Shown piece after piece: positions 1 through 7,056 of a stretch of DNA of 13,730 nucleotides (its first letter is position 1; every line of letters begins with the position of its first letter). The position numbers were made by a program, and so were the translations under genes. This stretch comes from an archaeon (GTDB lineage: Archaea > B1Sed10-29 > WALL01), in NCBI GenBank assembly GCA_030592525.1, contig JAUVIW010000015.1:1-13730 (forward strand), given 5' to 3'. Below the pieces are notes generated by a model. That model was not told the DNA's origin. It did not search any database and saw only the letters and a list, made by a program, of their open reading frames with translations.

Positions 1-2
1 GC

Positions 3-3000
3 GGCGCCGTGTTCGTGCTCCCCCGCACTTACCTGTACTTCACTGCGCGCATGAAGAAGCTCGCCGTGTTCGACACTGCGATGCAGATGGTTTTCATGGC
101 CGAGGCTTTCGGCGCGATGGCCGTGCCGCTGTTGAGCAAGATTAGATACCTCAAGAACATCGGCAAGAGCTCAATCGGCGCCAAGATTTCGGATAGTTAT
201 CTCACCAGCTCATTCAACCGCATTGACACGGACATCGGTGACTTCTCTGTTTCGCTGAAGAACATGAAGGCTGGTGGTCCAGGCGTTGTCAATGATTTGA
301 CTGACGCGAGGAAGTCCATTAGTAGCATTAATCGCATGTCTGATGCTGTAATAGAATCATCTTCTCAGGTACGGCGTGTAGACGATTACATTGAGGCTAC
401 CCTGCGCTCTGATTTAAGTAGTGTGAATAATCCCAATCAGTTGGATAACCTTCTAGGTAAGATTGGCGTAACGCAGGACCAATTCCTTCACTCTGGTGCT
501 ATTGACCAGCAATTCTACAATCAGTTAATTGACTCGCGTGCTGCGGCACGCCAGCAACCCTACACATTCGAAGAAGTTATCACGAAGCTTGCGAAGAACG
601 ACGATAAGTTCTATAAGAATTTTAAGGCAAGTCAGTTCACCGATGTCATCTCAGAATCTGACAAGATAGCTCTTTCTAAACTCTTGCCCACTCAAGATCT
701 TTTGAAGTCTTATCCGGCTAAGTTGCAGGAGCTCACTGACCTCCAGAATGATTTGGCTATAGCTAAACAGCGGAATGCCCAACATATTTTTCAATACAGC
801 ACTCCTGATTCTGCTGCTTTGGCGGAGGTGGCCACTCTCGAAAAGAAAATCAATGCATTTACTGGTGTGGACCCTCTCACCAAATCGCGCATGAACACAC
901 TAGAGCGGTCCCATGCAATCGAGAGGGAACTTGATGATATTTTTGCTGAGGCGAATAGGGTAAACCCAGATGACCCTGGAGCTCAAGCAGCATTTATTTC
1001 GCAAAAAGCATCTCAGTCAAAAATACTGGGGGAATCACAAACCGTTCTCGACAACCTCCGCAAGACGTATTCAGGTGGCATAGTGAAGACTTATGCGAAC
1101 GTCGCAGAGGATTATGCGAAGATTCATGGTTTGGGCACTTCAGCTGATGCCCTTAGCACACTTCACACGTTCAAGGCGCGCATGCAGTGGCTTGACGGCT
1201 ACACTAAGGCGGGCCTCAGCGGTGACCTCGGCGCGATACTCGCGCGCCGCGGCAAGGACTCTTACATGGCGAGCCGCGCCGGCTACCTTGTAAACCGCCT
1301 CCTCATCACATCATGGCTGCGCACCATTTACACTCTCAACCGCCGCGTCACACTCATCGCTTACGGCCTCCACAACGCCGGGACATTCCTGGAGCTGGAA
1401 GGCTACCTGACAATGCACTCACCAGGCCTCACGCTGGAGTGGGACAAGGAAATGGCTTCGCCGCTGTTCACTGAGTCCTCAAGCATCCAGGTGTACGGCA
1501 CGCCCAAGTCAATGGACGTCATAGCGCAGGTCGGTCCCGGAGGCTTTGTTGTCGATGACATCCGCGGCCTGATGACCTCATTCGGCGCTGAGCCCACAAC
1601 CGCCACGAAGTTCAGCGAGATGGGCTACGTCCTCGCCTTCGGCGGCCTGATGTACAACAATTACCCAGAGCTAATCCAGCTCGCGGAAGAGCGGCCGCAG
1701 GGTGTCACGCGCTTTGACAAGCACAAGGGTGGCTACATGGTCCGCATCCGTGGCTGGGACAACCACGGCGTCGTGATGGTCGAGGACCCGGCGTCAATGA
1801 ACGAGCTCGCCAAAGGGACTCTCATCAGCGCGATGGGCATGCGCTCCTCGAACGTCGACATGTACAAGCACATGTTCGGCACCGAGAACCAGGTCAAGGA
1901 CGCGTTCCCGAAGACTTGGACCATGAGCTCCAAGCTGACTGACTGGGGCCTGCACTCCAACCTGATGATTGCGGGAACAACCCTGTTCTTCGTCCCAACC
2001 CTCTCCATGGCAGCCCGCGCCACCGCCGGATTGACAACAGTGTCCGCATTGAGCCGAGGCACATTCGGCGCCGCCGAAAGTTTCCTCACTTCACAGGTCA
2101 CGAGCATGAAGGACCTGGAAACGTGCTACTCATCCGTCGAGTCTGAGAGTGGCATCATTGACTGCAAGGAGACCGTCCCATGCGAGCTTGTTGAGGCCAA
2201 GTGCGAGGCCAAGATAGGCGCGCAGAGCGCTTACCTCATTGTCTCGGGTGCGGTGCAGATGACTGCTGACGTGGTTCCGGGTATGCTGCTGCCAGCCCTT
2301 GCATTGGGCATCACTGACTACGTCATCCTCAATGGAATCCACCAGGGTCCCGTGGACATTGAGGGCAAGGTCGAGACAACGCAGCGCTGCATGAGCGAGC
2401 TGTTGTCCTGCAAGGAGCGTTCCTTCATAATCATCGGCGGCTCACACATACATGACCCTGTTGTCCTCGCAGAGGAAACCAACCAGATAGAGGAGCTCAA
2501 GGGCCTGCCCGGCCTCGAGGACCTCCCGGTCCAGGACTTTATCGAGGGCTTCAGCGAGCAGCTGAACATCAGCGCCGACCTGTTCGCGCCTGGCCAATTG
2601 CAGACCAACATCCATTCGGAGCAGGACTCTGCGAGCGGCCGAATGGCGTTCCGCAAGATTTACTACGCGCACCTCAAGGACGCGACAATCGACTGGATAG
2701 AGGACTCCGGGCTCCCAATCAACCTGTGCCCGGTTAGCGGGGGCCACGCCGAGGCAGACAAGTGTGTCACCATCCAGGGCAACGAGCTCCGCATCGGCGA
2801 CCGCACACTGCTCTCAAGCGCATTGGTCCCATTCAAGTGGATGGACGAGGAATTGCCCGCACTGGTCATCCCGAACACAGCCATCTCGCTGCCTGTTGAG
2901 GGCGACTGCGACCTGTTCCAAGTGGACCCCGAGGGTGCCATCACGTTCAACCCATCAATCGTTAACAAGTTCGAGGACGAGAACTTCGTCGAGCTCGAGC

Positions 3001-4043
3001 GCCTGATGGGCGTCATGCGCGACCTCGAGACTGACGAGGGTGCAGTTTACTTCGGCGTTGACTACAACGGCAACCAGCGCTTTGAGATGGACCACGTCGA
3101 CGGCCGCATGATCTATTCATCGGAGCCGCTCGCAGTCACTTCCGGAGCCGAGCTTGACTACGCGAACGAGTCAATGTCGTTCCGCTCCGCGGTCTTCACC
3201 GGCGGCACCATAGTGAAGCGCGGCGACCACATTTACATCATCCCGCGCTACTTCCGCCCGACCATCACCGGCAAGGAGTGGCTCCAGGCCACGCGCGGCA
3301 CGCCGTTCACGAGCACGACCGGAGAAACACTGGAGGCCTACGACGAGCTCAACCGATTGTTCGGCTTGGACGCCTCGCAGACAGGCATCCCAGGCGGCGA
3401 CAAGCTAGGCGTCATAACACGCGTTGACGCGGAGAAGGACCTGAACGGCAACGGCATTATCGAGGATGACGAGCGCTCCGGATGGCGCTTCTACCAGGAA
3501 GGCAATGAGACGAAGTTCGACCTCTGGTACAACGGCCTGCAGGAGACGTATGACTCTGACCAGATAGAGATTGACGAGGACACCGGGGAAATACGCATTT
3601 ACGAGAAGGGCGAGGAGCACGTTGAGGCCAACCTCATAAGGATTATTGAGACCAAGGTCGACGCCCTTGGCAGGACGCTGATGACCATCAAGGACGGCGA
3701 CGGCAACACGCTCCTAGAAGACGCCCTGATAACTTACCTGAAGGGCACTGGCGGCGCCATCCGCTACGACCCCGACAACAATAATTACGTGTTCGTGAAC
3801 GGCCAGCCTGTTGAGGTGAACAACAACTTCAAGACGAATGGCTTCAACGCCATCACGGGCCGCACCGAGCCGCCGCTCCTGCAGCCTTCCGCTGTCTCGG
3901 CAGCGAGCACGGCTTACGCCGGCGAGGAAGAGTTCGAGATTCCCGCAGTGCCCATAAGGCCGCAGGACAGCACGCTGCTCGTGTACTTCCTGCTCATCAT
4001 GGCTGGCCTAGCCTTCATAAGGTTCTACGACCGCGAGACCTAA
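3..4043 (+). CDS. Giant membrane-anchored protein, 5'-truncated, unrecognised family
   Basis: The frame is open to the left edge, so the N-terminus lies outside the window; GTG 9 and ATG 51 are possible internal starts without a convincing ribosome site. Residue numbers count from GTG 9. Visible parts: a hydrophobic stretch near 18-44; a long polar, mostly helical, coiled-coil-like region about 60-400; a hydrophobic segment about 425-455; a globular stretch about 460-640; hydrophobic segments near 650-675 and 740-775 that bracket or lie near six cysteines (706, 719, 725, 732, 794, 801); a large region 805-1320 that reads as extracytoplasmic and contains an EF-hand-like loop at 1144-1155 (DLNGNGIIEDDE); and a C-terminal membrane anchor about 1322-1337 with a short charged tail (RFYDRET). 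I infer a cell-envelope protein with a large exposed region and possible disulfides. I do not recognise the family. Codon use is unlike the rest of the gene at about 290-1140. It may be co-transcribed with dys, which starts 25 bases after its stop. Confidence 0.85.
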   Translation, partial: GAVFVLPRTYLYFTARMKKLAVFDTAMQMVFMAEAFGAMAVPLLSKIRYLKNIGKSSIGAKISDSYLTSSFNRIDTDIGDFSVSLKNMKAGGPGVVNDLTDARKSISSINRMSDAVIESSSQVRRVDDYIEATLRSDLSSVNNPNQLDNLLGKIGVTQDQFLHSGAIDQQFYNQLIDSRAAARQQPYTFEEVITKLAKNDDKFYKNFKASQFTDVISESDKIALSKLLPTQDLLKSYPAKLQELTDLQNDLAIAKQRNAQHIFQYSTPDSAALAEVATLEKKINAFTGVDPLTKSRMNTLERSHAIERELDDIFAEANRVNPDDPGAQAAFISQKASQSKILGESQTVLDNLRKTYSGGIVKTYANVAEDYAKIHGLGTSADALSTLHTFKARMQWLDGYTKAGLSGDLGAILARRGKDSYMASRAGYLVNRLLITSWLRTIYTLNRRVTLIAYGLHNAGTFLELEGYLTMHSPGLTLEWDKEMASPLFTESSSIQVYGTPKSMDVIAQVGPGGFVVDDIRGLMTSFGAEPTTATKFSEMGYVLAFGGLMYNNYPELIQLAEERPQGVTRFDKHKGGYMVRIRGWDNHGVVMVEDPASMNELAKGTLISAMGMRSSNVDMYKHMFGTENQVKDAFPKTWTMSSKLTDWGLHSNLMIAGTTLFFVPTLSMAARATAGLTTVSALSRGTFGAAESFLTSQVTSMKDLETCYSSVESESGIIDCKETVPCELVEAKCEAKIGAQSAYLIVSGAVQMTADVVPGMLLPALALGITDYVILNGIHQGPVDIEGKVETTQRCMSELLSCKERSFIIIGGSHIHDPVVLAEETNQIEELKGLPGLEDLPVQDFIEGFSEQLNISADLFAPGQLQTNIHSEQDSASGRMAFRKIYYAHLKDATIDWIEDSGLPINLCPVSGGHAEADKCVTIQGNELRIGDRTLLSSALVPFKWMDEELPALVIPNTAISLPVEGDCDLFQVDPEGAITFNPSIVNKFEDENFVELERLMGVMRDLETDEGAVYFGVDYNGNQRFEMDHVDGRMIYSSEPLAVTSGAELDYANESMSFRSAVFTGGTIVKRGDHIYIIPRYFRPTITGKEWLQATRGTPFTSTTGETLEAYDELNRLFGLDASQTGIPGGDKLGVITRVDAEKDLNGNGIIEDDERSGWRFYQEGNETKFDLWYNGLQETYDSDQIEIDEDTGEIRIYEKGEEHVEANLIRIIETKVDALGRTLMTIKDGDGNTLLEDALITYLKGTGGAIRYDPDNNNYVFVNGQPVEVNNNFKTNGFNAITGRTEPPLLQPSAVSAASTAYAGEEEFEIPAVPIRPQDSTLLVYFLLIMAGLAFIRFYDRET
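290..1140 (+). other. Lower-GC, codon-atypical segment inside the giant gene
   Basis: Within one uninterrupted reading frame, this stretch is visibly richer in A+T and uses codons that are scarce in the rest of the gene (AAA, AAT, GAT, TTT, TCT, TTG). Hand counts: 22 G+C of 60 at 601-660, against 38 of 60 at 2461-2520. It encodes about residues 95-380, a polar, mainly helical region. The edges are approximate. Flanking parts on both sides return to the GC-rich codon habit. The simplest readings are replacement of this part by recombination with foreign DNA, or relaxed selection on a fast-evolving coiled coil. Confidence 0.6.
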
Positions 4044-4055
4044 TCGCGGCAAAAA

Positions 4056-4060
4056 GGTGA
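4056..4060 (+). promoter_or_regulatory. Ribosome binding site that sets the dys start
   Basis: GGTGA sits 8 bases before ATG 4069. The longer frame would begin at GTG 4057, which lies inside this motif, so ATG 4069 is the better start. No box A fits in the 25-base gap after the preceding gene, so dys is either read from that gene's transcript or from a promoter inside its 3' end. Confidence 0.7.
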
Positions 4061-4068
4061 TTCCCCTA

Positions 4069-4965
4069 ATGCAAGTTAATGATACCCATCTTGATTCAGG
4101 CGCACGCGTCGCCGACGTGCTTGAGGCCTACAGCTCAATGGGCTTCCAGGCCACCAGCCTCGCCCAAGGCGCAAAGCTGTTCAGGCGCATGCGTGACGAC
4201 AAGGCTTTCACCATCCTCGCGTTCACGGCGAACCTCGTGGCCTCGGGCCTGCGCGGCACCATCGCGAAGCTGTGCGAGAAGAAGTGCGTTGACATGGTTA
4301 TCACGACTGGTGGCAGCATTGACCACGACCTGTGCAAGTCCTACGGCTCTTATGGCATTGGCTCTTTCCGCATGGACGACCTCGACCTCAATGCAAGGGG
4401 CATCAACCGCCTGGGCAACATCCTGGTCGAGAACAAGCACTACGAATTACTCGAACAAAAGATGAAGCCCATCTTCGAAAAGCACGCGAACGAGACAGTG
4501 TCACCGTCGCAGCTCATCCGCGACATCGGCCTGTCGCTCGACGACGAAGGCTCCTTCCTCCACTGGTGCGCGAAGAACGATATCCCCGTCTTCTCCCCAG
4601 GCATAACTGACTCTGCCATTGGCCTGCAGACATACTTCTTCAAGCAGGACAACAAGTCCTTCGGCATCGACGTGACGGCGGACATGAAGCGCATCGAGGA
4701 CACTGTCCTCGCTGCGGACAAGGTTGGCGCCGTTGTCCTGGGCGGCGGCATCTCCAAGCACCACACAATCGGCGTGAACATACTGCGCGGTGGCCTGGAC
4801 TATGCATTGTATGTCACAACGGCACAGGAATACGACGGCTCCTTGAGCGGCGCGACGACTAACGAGGCAAAGTCATGGAGCAAGATTGAGAAGGACGCGA
4901 ACACTGTCACTGTTTACGCCGACGCTTCGCTGGCTTTCCCATTGATTGCGTCAAGCGTCCTGTGA
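4069..4965 (+). CDS. dys: Deoxyhypusine synthase
   Basis: This cytoplasmic enzyme uses NAD and spermidine to transfer an aminobutyl group to a specific lysine of translation factor aIF5A, the first step of hypusine formation. The 298-residue product has the family signature near its C-terminus: TTAQEYDGSLSGATTNEAKS followed by WSKI, where the lysine (K272 from ATG 4069) matches the catalytic lysine of known deoxyhypusine synthases. The end, VYADASLAFPLI, is also typical. Other family features are DMVITTGGSIDHDL near residues 80-93 and VVLGGGISKHH about 50 residues before the active lysine. Length is close to the usual size for archaeal members. The start is set by GGTGA 8 bases upstream. The last 59 bases overlap a membrane-protein gene on the other strand. 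The gene looks intact; an agmatine-using variant cannot be excluded from sequence alone. Confidence 0.97.
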   Translation: MQVNDTHLDSGARVADVLEAYSSMGFQATSLAQGAKLFRRMRDDKAFTILAFTANLVASGLRGTIAKLCEKKCVDMVITTGGSIDHDLCKSYGSYGIGSFRMDDLDLNARGINRLGNILVENKHYELLEQKMKPIFEKHANETVSPSQLIRDIGLSLDDEGSFLHWCAKNDIPVFSPGITDSAIGLQTYFFKQDNKSFGIDVTADMKRIEDTVLAADKVGAVVLGGGISKHHTIGVNILRGGLDYALYVTTAQEYDGSLSGATTNEAKSWSKIEKDANTVTVYADASLAFPLIASSVL

Positions 4966-5428
4966 CCAAATAGCCGATGTCGAAAAAGATTATTCCTGCT
5001 AGCAGCTGCCACACGCCCGTGAATGCCCATACGCCCAGTGCCACTGTCTCCATGCTCATCCTGTTCCTGAAGAACCAGTGCTTGAGCCGCTCGTGCAAGA
5101 GTTCGTCCGCAAGGCTCGCCGCTGAGAACACCACTAGGAGAGCAACATCAACGCGCGGGAACCCCACTGTTGATAGCGTGAACAGGAACGCAGCTATCGC
5201 CAAGCCGTGCGAGGGGTGGTCTATCTTCCCCGTGAAAAGCAGCCCGATGATAATCCCTATGCCCAGCGGAGCGAGTATTGGCTGTGTGAGCACGACCCAT
5301 GCGCCGAGCGCACCATAGGCTATGCCAGTAACATACGCAATCCAGTTGGGTGCCTTGACAACGTCCACAAGGTCGTCGTTGAGCTTTGTCAGCACGCCGA
5401 CTGCGAGCAGTGCGAGGTACGCTATCAC
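4907..5428 (-). CDS. Integral membrane protein, unrecognised
   Basis: This 173-residue protein is hydrophobic through most of its length, with about four to five membrane segments and a basic tail (KPAKRRRKQ) probably facing the cytoplasm. Polar residues stand out among the hydrophobic parts: N17-D18-D19-x-x-D22, a KIDHPSHG loop at 68-75, and ADELLHER at 107-114. Such clustered Asp/His residues could bind a metal or phosphate, but this is speculation. Its GTG start overlaps the stop of the preceding gene as GTGA, with a GAGG-type ribosome site upstream, so it is probably translated by coupling as the last gene of a three-gene unit. Its last 19-20 codons lie antisense to the 3' end of dys. I considered UbiA-type prenyltransferases because of the acidic motif, but the spacing and length do not fit. 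Confidence 0.8.
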   Translation of the reverse strand: MIAYLALLAVGVLTKLNDDLVDVVKAPNWIAYVTGIAYGALGAWVVLTQPILAPLGIGIIIGLLFTGKIDHPSHGLAIAAFLFTLSTVGFPRVDVALLVVFSAASLADELLHERLKHWFFRNRMSMETVALGVWAFTGVWQLLAGIIFFDIGYLVTGRLTQSMGKPAKRRRKQ

Positions 5429-5895
5429 TTGGCTTCCCTCTTATCCTTGAGTATGCCTCGGATGTCAAGCCATACGTCCTTGAGCTCAAGGCCTTTCACA
5501 GGCCTTTTTTCGAGGGCTTGTGCGAGCGCCTGCTTCGTCTCATAAGTCATGACGGAATAGGCTGGGTCATCGCGTATGCTGGGGTGGTCGTTGAGCAGGC
5601 GTTCGAGCCTTTGCTGCAGTTCACCTGCCTCCTTTATTTCCTTCTTGTCTGCTCGCTTGAATAGGTATTCGCGCTGCTGTTGTTTCAGTGAGCCCTTGAA
5701 GTCTCCTGGCAGTGAGTTGTAGTCAGCGTACATGAGCGCGTCGTGGAGCTCTTCCCCGTTCAGGTGCTGCAATAGCTTGGCGTGCCCGCTTGTCAGCTTT
5801 TTCACGTCGCCGGGCAGTTTGGGTACGTACCTGTGCTCGCTTATTTCAAACCCGTGCCCTTTTCCGTACACCTTTTTTTTCGCTGACATCGCCAT
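5425..5895 (-). CDS. Charged coiled-coil-rich protein, unrecognised
   Basis: This 156-residue soluble protein has a basic N-terminus (SAKKKVYGKGHG) and a highly charged helical middle (KQQQREYLFKRADKKEIKEA, then GELQQRLERLL) likely to form a coiled coil. It has no membrane segment or signal peptide. Starts are ambiguous: TTG 5901, ATG 5895 or ATG 5889. I chose ATG 5895 because GTTGAT lies about 5 bases upstream. The gene sits 11 bases after the preceding stop and overlaps the following membrane-protein gene by GTGA, so the three are almost certainly one unit. Near the start the coding strand has eight consecutive A residues followed by GG. I do not recognise the family; a scaffold or nucleic-acid-binding role would fit the charge, but that is inference. 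Confidence 0.75.
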   Translation of the reverse strand: MAMSAKKKVYGKGHGFEISEHRYVPKLPGDVKKLTSGHAKLLQHLNGEELHDALMYADYNSLPGDFKGSLKQQQREYLFKRADKKEIKEAGELQQRLERLLNDHPSIRDDPAYSVMTYETKQALAQALEKRPVKGLELKDVWLDIRGILKDKREAK

Positions 5896-5906
5896 ATGCA
5901 ATCAAC

Positions 5907-6419
5907 TCATACCATTGCCCTTCGCGCGAGCCTGAAGTGGTTTTCGGGCTTCAGCTTCTTCTTTTTCTTGAAGTTTGCTGAGGGGTCATGGAAGTCCTTG
6001 GGCTCCAGGATTTCTGAGAGGTCGTCCACGATTATGTGCGGCCCGCTGTTGCTGAATGTCCTGACTGTTATCTTGGTGCCCTTTGGCACTTTTTTGAGCA
6101 TTGTGTCCACGGTCTTGAAGTCGAACACGTGGTCCTTGTCCAGGTAGTGGAATGCCGTGCTGCCACCGCTTTCCGCAATAGCTATTCTCTTCTTGTTTTT
6201 GGTGAGTATGTCGTCGAGCAGCCTGGCGCCCGGCCTGCTCCCGATTTTTGTGAGTATGCTGCATAGCGCAGGGTCACTGAATGCCTTGTCGAGCTTCTTG
6301 TCAATGCCTTTTGGCGGGTTCCAGTTTTGGTCCTTGTTGCTCCTGTACCAGTTCCACTCGTTTATCACGCTGCGGACGAGTTTCATTCGTAGCTCGGGGT
6401 CAATAAGCGGTTTTGCCAT
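5907..6419 (-). CDS. Basic protein of unknown function
   Basis: This 170-residue soluble protein is the first gene of a three-gene unit. The N-terminal half is helical (LRMKLVRSVINEWNWYRSNK). The middle has mixed strand-like segments (RIAIAESGGSTAFHYLD, then GTKITVRTFSNSGPHIIVDD), and the C-terminus is strongly basic (FKKKKKLK then RLARRAMV). It has no membrane segment or signal peptide. The frame could start at GTG 6428, but GGTGA at 6425-6429 is 5 bases from ATG 6419, which I chose. A box A about 38 bases upstream fits a short leader. The lysine-rich tail could contact RNA or DNA, by inference only. I do not recognise the family. Confidence 0.78.
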   Translation of the reverse strand: MAKPLIDPELRMKLVRSVINEWNWYRSNKDQNWNPPKGIDKKLDKAFSDPALCSILTKIGSRPGARLLDDILTKNKKRIAIAESGGSTAFHYLDKDHVFDFKTVDTMLKKVPKGTKITVRTFSNSGPHIIVDDLSEILEPKDFHDPSANFKKKKKLKPENHFRLARRAMV

Positions 6420-6452
6420 CCATTTCACCTATCCTTGATTAGGAATTGTGTG

Positions 6453-6460
6453 CTTTTTAA
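6453..6460 (-). promoter_or_regulatory. Box A (TATA-like) promoter element for the three-gene unit
   Basis: On the minus strand, TTAAAAAG lies in the 57-base gap between the flavin-reductase stop and ATG 6419. Its centre is about 38 bases before the ATG. Transcription starting some 26 bases downstream would leave a leader of about 12 bases, which holds the GGTGA ribosome site. Seen by eye only; no start site is known. Confidence 0.5.
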
Positions 6461-6476
6461 TGCTTTTCGGTGCCTC

Positions 6477-7013
6477 TTAAACGCTTTTCGTGACGTACGG
6501 GAACGCAAAGAGGTTGTCACTCACGTGCAGTGGTGGCCTCACATTGTCCACGCGGAGGTTGCCCTTGCTGTCCACGAGGTCGTCCTTCACGTGCATGGAC
6601 ACCACTTTTCCGACAATCATGATGTGGTCCCCGGCCTTTTTCGAGAACTCCTCATAGCACTCTATTTGCGCTGCGCACTCCTTGAGCAGCGGCGGCCTGA
6701 CCTTTTGCGCGGGCTCTGTCTTGAACCCGGCTTTCTGTATTTTCGACTGATTGGGGTCCCACTTGCCGCCCGTGAGCCACAACTGCTCGAGCTGCTTCTC
6801 AGTCGGGATGTTTATCACGAATTCCTTCATTCGCTGGATGTTCCAGTAAACGTGCTTGTTAAGCCCGCATGATATCATGAGCAACGGCGGGTCGAACGAG
6901 ATGGGGGACACAAACGAGAACGGGCTCACATCAGCCCTCCCTTTCTCGTCCACTGTGGTGACTAGGACTGTTAGCCTTGGCGCCATAAGCTTATGGTATT
7001 CCTTCAAGTCCAC
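6477..7013 (-). CDS. Flavin reductase-like, FMN-binding split-barrel protein
   Basis: The 178-residue product matches the flavin reductase-like FMN-binding family. These are cytoplasmic dimers that bind FMN and reduce flavins with NAD(P)H or serve as flavoprotein oxidoreductases. Supporting features are the N-terminal pattern YHKLMAPRLTVLVTTVDEKG, then ADVSPFSFVSPISFDPPLLM, which is the flavin-contacting core of the fold, and the strand KHVYWNIQRMKEFVINIPT. The C-terminal part has DHIMIVGKVVSMHV, typical of the last barrel strands. I chose GTG 7013 over GTG 7040: it has GAGGTG 5 bases upstream, matches the usual start of relatives, and lies downstream of the predicted transcription start. The substrate is unknown. 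It is a single-gene unit between a MazG-like gene and an unrecognised operon. A link to the iron-sulfur ATPase further upstream is only conjecture. Confidence 0.85.
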   Translation of the reverse strand: MDLKEYHKLMAPRLTVLVTTVDEKGRADVSPFSFVSPISFDPPLLMISCGLNKHVYWNIQRMKEFVINIPTEKQLEQLWLTGGKWDPNQSKIQKAGFKTEPAQKVRPPLLKECAAQIECYEEFSKKAGDHIMIVGKVVSMHVKDDLVDSKGNLRVDNVRPPLHVSDNLFAFPYVTKSV

Positions 7014-7018
7014 TAGTA

Positions 7019-7024
7019 CACCTC
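7019..7024 (-). promoter_or_regulatory. Ribosome binding site favouring the GTG 7013 start
   Basis: GAGGTG on the minus strand lies 5 bases before GTG 7013. A rival GTG at 7040 overlaps a GGTGAT motif but has no ribosome site in front of it and lies only about 10 bases after the centre of the box A, so it would fall upstream of the expected transcription start. Confidence 0.55.
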
Positions 7025-7045
7025 TGTTCTTGCTAATCACCGGTC

Positions 7046-7053
7046 ATTTAAAA
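7046..7053 (-). promoter_or_regulatory. Box A promoter element for the flavin reductase-like gene
   Basis: TTTTAAAT on the minus strand begins 3 bases after the TAA stop of the MazG-like gene. Its centre is about 37 bases before GTG 7013, predicting transcription near 7024 and a leader of about 11 bases. The T-run after the stop codon may also help end the upstream transcript. Confidence 0.6.
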
Positions 7054-7056
7054 GCT

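Noticed and set aside
1733..3016. Several minus-strand open frames of 70-124 codons under the giant gene
   Set aside because: No recognisable domains or ribosome sites; typical shadows of a GC-rich coding strand.
4907..5428. UbiA-type prenyltransferase identity for the membrane protein, based on NDDLVD
   Set aside because: The UbiA motif needs NDxxDxxxD and a second aspartate motif in a protein of about 280 residues; spacing and the 173-residue length do not fit.
6429..6476. A structured RNA or small gene between the flavin reductase and the three-gene unit
   Set aside because: The gap is under 60 bases and is fully accounted for by a box A, short leader and ribosome site; no stable hairpin was visible.
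7014..7040. GTG 7040 as the flavin reductase start
   Set aside because: It lies upstream of the predicted transcription start and has no ribosome site, whereas GTG 7013 has GAGGTG 5 bases away and a family-typical N-terminus.
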